Assembly: GCF_001279725.1 (NCBI RefSeq)
Contig: NZ_LGDE01000238.1
Location: forward strand, 1-64,000
DNA: 64,000 nucleotides
Direction of reading: 5' to 3'
Origin: Streptomyces sp. WM4235
GTDB taxonomy: Bacteria > Actinomycetota > Actinomycetes > Streptomycetales > Streptomycetaceae
The notes beneath the pieces were generated by a model, which saw only the letters and a program-made list of their open reading frames with translations, searched no databases and was not told the DNA's origin. Within the stretch, counting starts at the first letter, position 1. Every line of letters begins with the position of its first letter. Below are positions 8,019 to 15,425 of this stretch, piece by piece. Made by a program: the position numbers and the translations under genes.

Positions 8019-8048
8019 CCCTGGCAGAGCACCGCTCTGCCAGGGTTT
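8019..8048 (+). terminator. Intrinsic terminator of the desaturase gene
   Basis: A perfect 12-bp stem CCCTGGCAGAGC / GCTCTGCCAGGG with a 3-nt loop is followed by TTT. The 3' arm ends only 9 nt before the ATG of the next gene, so its AGGG would also have to serve as that gene's ribosome binding site. Confidence 0.8.
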
Positions 8049-8054
8049 CGCGTC

Positions 8055-8354
8055 ATGACCTTCCTCCAGGTGGAAATCGACCAGCTGACCCGTCTGACGC
8101 GGGCACTGGACTCCTCGCTGGTCTCCCTGCGGGAGGCGCGGAAAGCACTGGACCACGTCCGGGCCGACCAACTGGGCACCCGTGACCTCGACGCCGCCTG
8201 CGACGACTTCCAGGAGAAATGGGCGTACGGCACGCGCGAGCTGACCAAACGCGTCAAGAACGTACGGGCGGGCGTGGACCGCAGCGCCGCCGAGTACGCG
8301 GAGTTGGACAAGGCCATCCGCGACGCCTTCCGCGAGGCCGCGGCCCGTGGCTGA
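8055..8354 (+). CDS. WXG100/EspC-like small helical protein (type VII secretion substrate candidate)
   Basis: This 99-residue protein is predicted to be almost wholly helical. It has heptad-like patterns (LTRLTRALDSSLVSLREARKAL), a central FQEKWAYG and a second long helix AEYAELDKAIRDAF. Size, helix-turn-helix layout and the central Trp-Gly region resemble ESX/type VII secretion substrates and EspC-like partners. It overlaps the next gene by 8 nt and begins a four-gene operon. Possible partner binding to the downstream WXG protein is inferred. The start is uncertain because the desaturase terminator lies directly upstream. Confidence 0.65.
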   Translation: MTFLQVEIDQLTRLTRALDSSLVSLREARKALDHVRADQLGTRDLDAACDDFQEKWAYGTRELTKRVKNVRAGVDRSAAEYAELDKAIRDAFREAAARG

Positions 8355-9477
8355 CCACCCCGCGCTGGGCTTCGACCCCGCCCCCGGACACCCCGCGTCC
8401 GTCCTGGCCCTGGCCAAGAAGCTCACCACCTCCGCGGCCTCCCTCGGGGAAGCCGGGCGGGTCGTCGGAGCCCTCGTCTCGCACAGCGCGAGCTGGCAGG
8501 GCGAAGCCGCCACCGCGTTCCGCGCCTCCCTGTCGAGCGAACTCCCCCGCTACCTCAACGCGGCCCACACCTCCCTGACCGACGCCGCCCGACAACTCAA
8601 CTCCTGGCACGAGACCCTGGTCGCCCACCGCGCCCTGGCTGCACGCTACGAATCCCGGGCCGCCGCCGCCACGACCGACGAGGCCCGCGCCGACGCCCGC
8701 CGCCTGGCACACGAACTCGCCTCCGACCACACGGCATCGGCCCGCGCCATCGCCAAGACCCTGAACTCGGCAGCCGCGAAACTGGCCCCGAAGGAACCGG
8801 GCATGTTGGCGTCACTGTGGAACAAGATCACGGAAGACCCGGGCGACGCCCTGTCGAACGCGTCGGCCATCCTGGGCGCGGTGGGGGCGGGCGTGGCCCT
8901 GTTCTGTCCGCCGGCCGGCCTCGCAGTGATGCTCGTCGCCGGAGGTCTCTCACTGGCCGCCCTCGGAACACACCTCGCGGACCCGAAGTTCCGGAAGCCC
9001 CTGACCGACGGCTTCACCAAAGGCGAGTTCGACGCGGACTTCTGGAAGAGCAGCGTGACGTTGCTGGGCGACAGCCTGGGCGCGGTGCCGGGCGTGGCCG
9101 CCGTCGCGACCGGCGCCAAGGCCGGAACGGTCGCCGCCCGCGCCGCGATGGCCGTCCCCGAAGCCGGCGCCCTCTCCGGCCTCTCCCCGGGCGCGGGCAC
9201 ATTCGCCCGCACCACGTGGACCGCGGCCGAGGATCTCAGGCAGGTGGAGAACCCCCTCTCCACCTGGGCCATGCGCTCGTCGACCCCCGAGGTGAGGGAG
9301 CGGGTCGGCGTCGGTGTGGCAGCGGTGGGGGCGGCGACCGCGACCGTTGGCTACGCGACCGACAACGAGACGGTCGAGCAGGGTTCCACGGCAATCGATG
9401 CCGCCAGGGCCGCGATCGAGGACGGTCCCTCCGCAGCCGCCAAGTCAGCCCACTTCTGGACGGCGATCAGGACATGA
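8347..9477 (+). CDS. WXG-domain protein with central hydrophobic region (ESX effector-like)
   Basis: This 376-residue protein starts at GTG. Residues 15-100 form a helical hairpin with the turn SWQGEAA, a WXG variant (Trp-Gln-Gly) at the usual place. A further helical region follows. Near residues 180-215 lies a hydrophobic Gly/Ala-rich segment (AVGAGVALFCPPAGLAVMLV), followed by a Gly/Ala-rich domain with DFWKSSVTLLGDSLG. LXG/WXG effectors of type VII systems have this layout, but no recognisable toxin domain is seen at the C-terminus. Overlaps on both sides (8 and 4 nt) show tight operon coupling. No secretion ATPase is present in the window. Confidence 0.65.
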   Translation: MADHPALGFDPAPGHPASVLALAKKLTTSAASLGEAGRVVGALVSHSASWQGEAATAFRASLSSELPRYLNAAHTSLTDAARQLNSWHETLVAHRALAARYESRAAAATTDEARADARRLAHELASDHTASARAIAKTLNSAAAKLAPKEPGMLASLWNKITEDPGDALSNASAILGAVGAGVALFCPPAGLAVMLVAGGLSLAALGTHLADPKFRKPLTDGFTKGEFDADFWKSSVTLLGDSLGAVPGVAAVATGAKAGTVAARAAMAVPEAGALSGLSPGAGTFARTTWTAAEDLRQVENPLSTWAMRSSTPEVRERVGVGVAAVGAATATVGYATDNETVEQGSTAIDAARAAIEDGPSAAAKSAHFWTAIRT

Positions 9478-10094
9478 CGAGCGACACCGACGTGCCTCCT
9501 CTGTGGTTCCGTCTGCCTCCCGGCTTCCATGACATCGGGCCGGGCGACCGGACCGCACTCGACACCATGGCCGACGCCCTGAACAGTCCCGATGCGCGGA
9601 GACAACTCGGTCAGCTCATGGATGGCCTGCGTGAACTCGCCGGTCACCAGGTGGTGCACACCGCCATCGGTTTGCATCCGGACGAGGCCACCGGGGTCGC
9701 CACATCCCTGTTCTCCCTGACCGCGAGGCCGTCCGTGGATTCTCATCCGCGGCTGAACGTGGCACGGGCCGCACTCGCGATCACTCGATCCGGCGTGTGG
9801 AGCAGTTCGACCAGCCGAGCGATCGATCTCCGCTCGTCGCTCCCCTGCTGTCTGATCAGCGGCACCATCACGCTGCCCGAAACGGGGCAGGAGATGTTTC
9901 AAGCGAGAGTGGCGACAGCCCACGCGTGCGCGCCGCACGTCCTCGTCCTGGACCTCACCAGCGCGGCGACCCACCACGCCGAGGCATACGGCGACATCCT
10001 CGAAGCGATCACCCACACCCTCACCTTCTCGGACCCCACACCGAGCAGTTCGAGTGGACCGCGGACCTCGCGCATCCTGGAGGTGCTCTCGTGA
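9474..10094 (+). CDS. Unrecognised protein, WXG operon third gene
   Basis: This 206-residue soluble protein starts at an ATGA overlap with the upstream WXG gene. It opens with PPLWFRLPPGFHDI, continues with a helical segment (TALDTMADALNSPDARRQLGQLMDGLREL), then alternating strands and helices. There is no signal peptide or membrane segment and no catalytic motif that I know. Its position suggests a chaperone-like or accessory partner of the putative exported protein; an immunity role is equally possible. Base composition is somewhat less extreme in GC than that of its neighbours, which hints at a different history. Confidence 0.6.
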   Translation: MTSDTDVPPLWFRLPPGFHDIGPGDRTALDTMADALNSPDARRQLGQLMDGLRELAGHQVVHTAIGLHPDEATGVATSLFSLTARPSVDSHPRLNVARAALAITRSGVWSSSTSRAIDLRSSLPCCLISGTITLPETGQEMFQARVATAHACAPHVLVLDLTSAATHHAEAYGDILEAITHTLTFSDPTPSSSSGPRTSRILEVLS

Positions 10095-10678
10095 CGCCTC
10101 TGCTGACGAAGGTCGCTTGGGATCATCCGCCCACTGCCGCCGGTTACAGGCGGCTGGTGGCACGACGAACCAAGTGGGTTGCCTTGTTGGGCGGCTCGAT
10201 GCTCGTCTCCGTCGTCTGTCTCCGGTTCGGGCTGATCCCGCAGGCGAGGCTCGCGTTCATCGTCGTCATCGTGTTCGTCGTGCCCTACGTCCCCGTGGTG
10301 TTCATCGCCTACTTCCGGCGCCACCGCGTCGCCGCAGTCCTTCGGTCCTATCCATGGCGCGAGCACGCTTGCTCGTATGCGCCCCGTGCCACCGGCATTC
10401 AGGCGACCATCCAGATCCCGTTCTCGGAAACGTACGCATCCGCCTACCGGCTCATCCCGTTCCCCCTGGATCTGGCCACCATCGAGAACAGCCATCCGGA
10501 TCGGATCTGGTTCGCGGGCGACCCCCGTTTCGGTGGGGTCGTGTCTCCCGTCGGCGGCCACTACCCGGTCCGCGCCGTACCCGACAAGGTGCCGGCCGAG
10601 GGCTGGCAGGGTGGGGATGACGTGCTGGCTTCGCGGGTGGGGTTGCGGCGGCGGAGTGGGAAGGGGACGCAGACCTGA
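10091..10678 (+). CDS. Membrane protein with two TM helices, WXG operon fourth gene
   Basis: This 195-residue protein starts at a GTG that overlaps the preceding stop codon (GTGA). Two membrane helices lie near residues 28-46 (WVALLGGSMLVSVVCL) and 55-75 (LAFIVVIVFVVPYVPVVFIAYF). They are followed by a roughly 115-residue C-terminal domain rich in aromatic and Pro residues (AYRLIPFPLDLATIE, WFAGDPRFGG). I do not recognise the domain. Strict translational coupling to the three upstream genes suggests one functional unit anchored at the membrane. It converges on a WhiB-like gene whose stop abuts its own. Confidence 0.65.
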   Translation: MTPLLTKVAWDHPPTAAGYRRLVARRTKWVALLGGSMLVSVVCLRFGLIPQARLAFIVVIVFVVPYVPVVFIAYFRRHRVAAVLRSYPWREHACSYAPRATGIQATIQIPFSETYASAYRLIPFPLDLATIENSHPDRIWFAGDPRFGGVVSPVGGHYPVRAVPDKVPAEGWQGGDDVLASRVGLRRRSGKGTQT

Positions 10679-10930
10679 TCAGTGGCGGGGGCGGAGGGCG
10701 AGGCGTTCGGATTCCGAGAGGCCGCCCCAGACTCCGAAGCGTTCGTCGTTCGCCAGGGCGTACTCCAGGCACGCGACACGCCCCTCGCACGCCCCGCACA
10801 GCCGCTTCGCGTCACGCAGCGAGGAGCCCGGCTCCGGGAAGAAGAAGCCCGGGCCCGTCTGGGCGCACAGGGCGAGTTCGTACCAGGCGGGGGCGGCCAC
10901 TGCGTTGGTCGGCCGTTCACTCGTGTTCAT
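10679..10930 (-). CDS. WhiB-like iron-sulfur regulator (Wbl)
   Basis: With the chosen ATG the protein has 83 residues. The four cluster cysteines are Cys22, Cys45, Cys48 and Cys54 (C-Xn-C-x2-C-x5-C), followed by the family turn FGVWGG and a basic tail ERLALRPRH. Wbl proteins carry an O2- or NO-sensitive [4Fe-4S] cluster and bind the principal sigma factor to steer development, redox or drug-resistance genes. Alternative in-frame starts up to 10975 would add up to 15 residues, and none has a good ribosome binding site. The paralogue is not clear. It is an actinobacterial hallmark. Confidence 0.88.
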   Translation of the reverse strand: MNTSERPTNAVAAPAWYELALCAQTGPGFFFPEPGSSLRDAKRLCGACEGRVACLEYALANDERFGVWGGLSESERLALRPRH

Positions 10931-11007
10931 CGACATGACGGAGATACTCATCGCCGGCGATGGACGTCCGATCAACGCCTGATCAACACCGGTGCATCAT
11001 GCACGAT

Positions 11008-11553
11008 CTACGGGTGGTCGCGCAGCCATCGCGCAAGCGTGGCGAAGTCCCGGTCGGTCAGCCCCGTACGGGGATCGACGCGGTGCAGCAGGGCCGGGGC
11101 CGGATGGTGTACGGCCACCCACGCCCGGTCTGCGGGGGTGATCTCGTCGTCGACCCAGAGGAAGGGGCGTCCGGTCGCCCATTCCACCAGGGTGCGGGTC
11201 TTCCAGTGGAGCCCGGTCCGCTCGTCCTCCCCGGCCCGCTCGCCCTCCCCGGCCATCTCGCCCTCGTCGGCCGGTTCCGGCCAGGCCACGACGGGCAGTT
11301 CCGGGAGGCCGATGCGCGGCGCTACGTACTCGTTCGCTTCGCCCATCCACGTCGTCGCCCACACCAGGTCGCATCGCAGCGCCGCGAGTCGCGCCCCGTG
11401 CCCGGGGTCGAGCCTGGCCAGGAGGGGGTTGCCTCCGGGTTGGCCTTCGTTCCCCCGCGGCGCGGGAGCCTCGCGGTATCCGGTGCCGCCGAACGGGATG
11501 AGTGGGCCGTCGACGTCGAGGAAGAGCAGGGGGCGCCGCGTGGTGCCGGTCAT
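11008..11553 (-). CDS. HAD-like phosphatase-fold protein
   Basis: This 181-residue protein starts with RRPLLFLDVDGPLIPFGG, the motif-I strand of the haloacid dehalogenase superfamily with DxD catalytic aspartates. WATTWM is a motif-II Thr, and FLWVDDE matches the motif-IV acidic pair. It lacks the large cap of classical phosphatases. In between is an acidic insert with short repeats (GEMAGEGERAGEDERTG) that is probably disordered. A TACGGT element ends 6 nt before the ATG, suggesting leaderless translation. Substrate unknown. Confidence 0.8.
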   Translation of the reverse strand: MTGTTRRPLLFLDVDGPLIPFGGTGYREAPAPRGNEGQPGGNPLLARLDPGHGARLAALRCDLVWATTWMGEANEYVAPRIGLPELPVVAWPEPADEGEMAGEGERAGEDERTGLHWKTRTLVEWATGRPFLWVDDEITPADRAWVAVHHPAPALLHRVDPRTGLTDRDFATLARWLRDHP

Positions 11554-11559
11554 CGTCGT

Positions 11560-11565
11560 ACCGTA
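11560..11565 (-). promoter_or_regulatory. -10 box for a leaderless HAD transcript
   Basis: On the minus strand TACGGT (TAnnnT) is followed by 6 nt and then the ATG. There is no ribosome binding site. Confidence 0.4.
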
Positions 11566-11629
11566 TCCGGATCCGGCGGCGCGGGGCCGTGCGGTCAGAC
11601 CCCGTGCGGAGTCACGGCGATCACCGCTT

Positions 11630-12649
11630 TCAGTCCTCGTGCCTGGCCCGGCTCGGCTGGACGCGCTTGGGCTCGCCCGGCATCTTCGGGTAGTCGGGCG
11701 GGTAGGGCATGTCGCCCATCCCGTGCTCGTGTTCCTGCCGGTCGGCGAGTTCGAGTACGGCGTCCAGCACGAAGGCGTGCTCGTCCATGTCGGCGTGGAG
11801 GTCGCCGAGTTCGGCGAAGCGTGCGGGCATGGTGACGATGTCGAAGTCGCGCGGCTCGGCGTCGTCCACCTCGTCCCAGCGCAGCGGAGCCGAGACCGGG
11901 GCGTGCGGGCGTGGGCGGACGGAGTACGCGGAGGCGATGGTCCGGTCGCGGGCGGTCTGGTTGTAGTCGACGAAGATCCGCTCGCCGCGTTCCTCCTTCC
12001 ACCAGGCCGTGGTGACCTTGCCCGGCATCCGTCGCTCCAGTTCCCGTCCGAGCGCGATGGCGCTGCGCCGGACCTCGGTGAACGTCCAGCGCGGTGCGAT
12101 CGGTACGAAGACGTGCAGCCCGCGCCCGCCCGAGGTCTTGGGCCAGCCCCGCAGGCCCAGTTCCTCCAGCAGCGCGCGCAACTCGTGGGCGGCGGCGACC
12201 GCGTGATGGTAGTCCGTGCCCGGTTGGGGATCCAGGTCGATGCGCAGTTCGTCCGGCCGGTCGGTGTCCTCGCGGCGCACCGGCCAGGGGTGGAAGGTGA
12301 GGCAGCCCAGATTGGCGGCCCACAGGACGGCGGCCGGCTCGGTCGGGCAGATCTCGTCGGCCGTGCGGCCGCTGGGGAAGGCGATGTGGGCCGTCGGGAT
12401 CCAGTCGGGCAGGTTCTTCGGGGCCCGCTTCTGGAAGAAGGACTCGCCGTCCACCCCGTCCGGGAACCGCTCCAACGTGGTGGGGCGGTCGCGCAGGGCC
12501 CGGGTGATCCCGGGCGCGACGGAGAGGTAGTACTCGGCGACGTCCCGCTTGGTGAGGCCGCGCTCCGGAAAGTAGACCTTGTCGGGGCTGGACAGTCGGA
12601 CCGTCCGCCCTCCCGCTTCCAGCTCGATGGCATTGCCCGCAGCACCCAT
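11630..12649 (-). CDS. LigD-type DNA polymerase/primase domain protein (NHEJ PolDom)
   Basis: This 339-residue stand-alone protein matches the polymerase/primase module of bacterial LigD, an archaeo-eukaryotic primase-fold enzyme that fills gaps at broken DNA ends in non-homologous end joining. Family hallmarks are visible: LSSPDKVYFPERGLTK at the N-terminus, metal-binding RIDLDPQPG (Asp-x-Asp), KTSGGRGLHVFVP and FVDYNQTARDRTIASAYSVR. It has no ligase or nuclease domain. A separate ATP-dependent ligase gene starts divergently 75 bp away, so the two likely cooperate. A TAACGT box 7 nt before the ATG suggests a leaderless transcript. GTG three codons upstream is an alternative start. Confidence 0.92.
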   Translation of the reverse strand: MGAAGNAIELEAGGRTVRLSSPDKVYFPERGLTKRDVAEYYLSVAPGITRALRDRPTTLERFPDGVDGESFFQKRAPKNLPDWIPTAHIAFPSGRTADEICPTEPAAVLWAANLGCLTFHPWPVRREDTDRPDELRIDLDPQPGTDYHHAVAAAHELRALLEELGLRGWPKTSGGRGLHVFVPIAPRWTFTEVRRSAIALGRELERRMPGKVTTAWWKEERGERIFVDYNQTARDRTIASAYSVRPRPHAPVSAPLRWDEVDDAEPRDFDIVTMPARFAELGDLHADMDEHAFVLDAVLELADRQEHEHGMGDMPYPPDYPKMPGEPKRVQPSRARHED

Positions 12650-12656
12650 GTGCGCC

Positions 12657-12662
12657 ACGTTA
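12657..12662 (-). promoter_or_regulatory. -10 box in the divergent LigD-pol/ligase spacer
   Basis: TAACGT on the minus strand ends 7 nt before the LigD-polymerase ATG. On the plus strand TACCAT at 12704-12709 could serve the ligase gene. Both promoters would share a spacer of 75 bp. Confidence 0.45.
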
Positions 12663-12724
12663 GGCGGGCCCGGCCGGGTGCGCATACCGGGCAGGTCCGG
12701 ACGTACCATCGCAGAATCGAAGAC

Positions 12725-13795
12725 ATGGATCTGCCGGTGATGCCCCCTGTGAAGCCGATGCTCGCCAAGTCCGTGGGCAAGATCCCGCCCGGCATGCAGT
12801 ACGAGGCCAAGTGGGACGGCTTCCGGGCGATCGTGCACCGCGACGGTGACGAGGTCGAGATCGGCAGTCGCACCGGAAAGAGCCTGACCAGGTACTTCCC
12901 CGAGCTGGTGACGGCTCTCAGGGAGAACCTGCCGGAGCGCTGCGTCGTGGACGGCGAGATCGTGATCATCCACGACGCGCGGCTCGACTTCGACCGGTTG
13001 ACGGAGCGGATCCATCCGGCCGCGTCCCGCGTGAAGCTCCTCGCGGAAACCTCCCCGGCCGGCTTCGTCGCCTTCGATCTGCTCGCGCTCGACGACCGGG
13101 CCCTCCTGGACACCCCGCTCTCCGAGCGCCGCGAGACCCTCGCCCACGTCCTTTCCACCGCCCGGCCCCCCGTTCACCTCGCGCCCGCGACCACCGACCT
13201 CGCACGGGCGCAGGAGTGGTTCGAGCTGTTCGAGGGCGCCGGGCTCGACGGGGTGATCGCCAAACCCCTCGATCTCCCCTACCGGCCGGACGCCCGACTC
13301 ATGTTCAAAATCAAGCACGAGCGTACGGCCGACGTCGTCCTCGCGGGTTTTCGTTTCCACAAGAGCGGTCCGATTGTCGGATCACTACTCCTGGGCCTGT
13401 ACGACCACCACGGCGCCCTCCAGCACGTCGGCGTCTGCGCCGCCTTCCCCATGAAGCGTCGCGCCGAGCTCATCGACGAACTCGAACCGCTGCGCATGCC
13501 GGACCCCGAAGACCACCCCTGGGCGGCATGGGCCGAGGAGTCCGCACACGAGAGCGCCCGGTTGCCCGGCGCGCAGAGCCGGTGGACCGGCAAGAAGGAC
13601 CTGTCCTGGGTGCCGCTGCGCCCGGAGCGCGTCTGCGAGGTCAAGTACGACCACATGGAGGGCGACCGGTTCCGGCACACCGCGCAGTTCCGCCGGTGGC
13701 GGCCCGACCGGACCCCGCAGAGCTGTACGTACGCCCAGTTGGAGGAGGTCGTCCGCTACGACCTCGCCGAGGTGCTCGGAAACACCGAAGGCTGA
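12725..13795 (+). CDS. ATP-dependent DNA ligase (LigC-like)
   Basis: This 356-residue protein has the nucleotidyltransferase and OB-fold domains of ATP-dependent DNA ligases. The adenylated lysine is Lys29 in EAKWDGFR (motif I). VDGEIVI (III), GFVAFDLLAL (IIIa), GLDGVIAKP (IV) and MFKIKHERTADVVLAGF (V) follow in order, and the OB-fold contains VCEVKYDHMEGDRFRH. Such short ligases seal nicks in repair (LigC) or serve as the split ligase half of LigD. The neighbouring, divergent polymerase-domain gene supports a role in end joining or in gap-filling base excision repair. No Ku gene lies nearby. Confidence 0.92.
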   Translation: MDLPVMPPVKPMLAKSVGKIPPGMQYEAKWDGFRAIVHRDGDEVEIGSRTGKSLTRYFPELVTALRENLPERCVVDGEIVIIHDARLDFDRLTERIHPAASRVKLLAETSPAGFVAFDLLALDDRALLDTPLSERRETLAHVLSTARPPVHLAPATTDLARAQEWFELFEGAGLDGVIAKPLDLPYRPDARLMFKIKHERTADVVLAGFRFHKSGPIVGSLLLGLYDHHGALQHVGVCAAFPMKRRAELIDELEPLRMPDPEDHPWAAWAEESAHESARLPGAQSRWTGKKDLSWVPLRPERVCEVKYDHMEGDRFRHTAQFRRWRPDRTPQSCTYAQLEEVVRYDLAEVLGNTEG

Positions 13796-13825
13796 CCGGC
13801 CCCCTCCCCACCTCCCCCTCCCCCT

Positions 13826-15217
13826 TCATCCCGCCGTCAGCTTCTCCCATGCGGCGCGATCCGGTCCGACCTCGTTCGGCGCGTAGTCCGGCCGGTCCGC
13901 GAGCCAGCGCGCCACCCGCGCCCTGACCTCCGGGTCCGCGTAGGCCCGTTCCGGCGGGTCGGCCAGGTGGCGCACGCGGGCCCGGGCCCGCATCACCTCC
14001 GGGTCCTCCAGCGCGCAGTCGAACAGCGCGGCCACCTCGCGTGCCGTCCCGGTACGAGCCGCCCTGGTCGCGAACCGCTCCCCGATGGCCGCGTCGGCCA
14101 CGACCTGGAAGTCGAACCACGGTTTCAGCGTCCGAAGCGCCCAGGCGTGGTACTCGGCGGCGAACCGGTACGAGCCCGGGTCCTGGTGCGCCGTGCGCGC
14201 CACCCGGCTCGCGGCCCACAGGGCGAGCGAAGTTCCCTGGCCCAGGGTCGGGTTGGTGTGGGTGATGGCGTCCCCGACGGGCACCAGCCCGCTCACCACC
14301 GGCCCCTGCTCGTCGGCCGGCGCGGACCAGCGATTGTCCAGGCTCGCGGCGGCCATGACGTCGGACAGCGGTTCGGCGCCCAGGCCCAGCCACGCGGCGC
14401 CGGGAGGGAAGGCGCGCGCGGCGGCCTCGAACACCTCGGGATCGCGCAGCGCGGCGCGCGTGGGATCCCCCGTGTGCACGAACAGCGTGACGGCGAAGAC
14501 CCTGTTGTCGGCGGGGAAGACGGCGCACCCGGCGAACGCACCGCCGGTGACCGCCCAGGGGCGGCGCGGGCCTTCGTCCATGCCGTCGGGCAACCGGTAC
14601 CAGCGGCAGAAGTACGCCAACCCCGTACGGTGCCGCTCCACGGGGACGGGGCGGCAGCCCGCCTCGGCGAGGAGGCGTTCGACGCCGCCCCGCCGCCCGC
14701 CGGCGTCGACCACGAGGTCCCCGGAGAACGTCCCGGTCGGCGCGGTCACCCCCGTGGCCCGGATCCCTTCGGGCCCGGTCACGGTGGTCAGCCCGATGAC
14801 CGGCTCTCCATGACGTGCGACCACCCCGGTCTCGGCACGCAGGGCGGTGGCCAGCGCGCTCTCCAGGACGATGCGCCGGGCTTGGAGCATGACGAGGTCC
14901 TCGTCGCCGGGGCGGGTGGGCGGGCGGGCGTCGAACCAGTCGAGCTCGTGTCGTTCACGCGCCCCGAGCCGCAGCATCTCCGCGTGGACGTCGGGCAGTT
15001 CGACGCGCAGTACGTTCCGTGCGGCGCCGAGCAACGCGTGCGGTTGGGTCGCCTGGGGCACGGCCGGGCGGCGCCAGCCGAAGAAGTCGCGGTCGAGCGC
15101 GGTACCGGGAGCACGGGTGTCCCGTTCGAAGAGTTCCACCGTGTGGCCGCGCCGGGCGGCGAGCAGCGCGGTCGCCTGCCCTCCGATGCCTCCGCCGATG
15201 ATCAGGACATGTGCCAT
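13826..15217 (-). CDS. FAD-dependent monooxygenase/oxidoreductase
   Basis: This 463-residue flavoprotein has the Rossmann motif VLIIGGGIGGQATALLAARR at the N-terminus, an Arg-rich mid segment VVDAGGRRGG, and the second FAD motif PVGDAITHTNPTLGQG. This is the group that includes p-hydroxybenzoate hydroxylase and geranylgeranyl reductase-like enzymes. The start is ATG with GGGGGG 4 nt upstream; a longer frame adds only six residues. It is a lone gene, convergent with the ligase gene. The substrate is unknown. It is related in fold to the flavoprotein at 55967-57448. Confidence 0.85.
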   Translation of the reverse strand: MAHVLIIGGGIGGQATALLAARRGHTVELFERDTRAPGTALDRDFFGWRRPAVPQATQPHALLGAARNVLRVELPDVHAEMLRLGARERHELDWFDARPPTRPGDEDLVMLQARRIVLESALATALRAETGVVARHGEPVIGLTTVTGPEGIRATGVTAPTGTFSGDLVVDAGGRRGGVERLLAEAGCRPVPVERHRTGLAYFCRWYRLPDGMDEGPRRPWAVTGGAFAGCAVFPADNRVFAVTLFVHTGDPTRAALRDPEVFEAAARAFPPGAAWLGLGAEPLSDVMAAASLDNRWSAPADEQGPVVSGLVPVGDAITHTNPTLGQGTSLALWAASRVARTAHQDPGSYRFAAEYHAWALRTLKPWFDFQVVADAAIGERFATRAARTGTAREVAALFDCALEDPEVMRARARVRHLADPPERAYADPEVRARVARWLADRPDYAPNEVGPDRAAWEKLTAG

Positions 15218-15338
15218 TGCGCCCCCCTGAGCCAAGGAACCGTACGACGATCACACGGATCAGAGCCTGCACGGCCGGCAGGTGCCCGAAACCCGCACAC
15301 ATGTCCCCATCGCCTCGCACGATCACGCGAACGATCGG

Positions 15339-15408
15339 AACAGGTGCGCGCGGAACCGGTGCGCACGGAACCGGTGCGTCGTGGCGACCGGTGCGTCGTG
15401 GCGACCGG
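15339..15408. repeat. Tandem AACCGGTGCGCACGG / ACCGGTGCGTCGTGGCG repeats
   Basis: Three 15-nt units (AACAGGTGCGCGCGG and two relatives) pass into two 17-nt units ending GTCGTGGCG. They lie in the spacer between two minus-strand flavoprotein genes. The spacer shows no gene. Confidence 0.5.
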
Positions 15409-15425
15409 CCAAGGCACGGCGAAGG

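Noticed and set aside
8347..10678. Toxin and immunity pair of a polymorphic toxin system
   Set aside because: No known toxin fold or catalytic motif is visible at the C-terminus of the WXG protein; kept only as a hypothesis in the findings.
10682..12724. Long plus-strand frame upstream of the DNA ligase gene
   Set aside because: It is the antisense of the WhiB-like, HAD and LigD-polymerase genes, whose motifs are unmistakable; only the 3' part from 12725 is the ligase.
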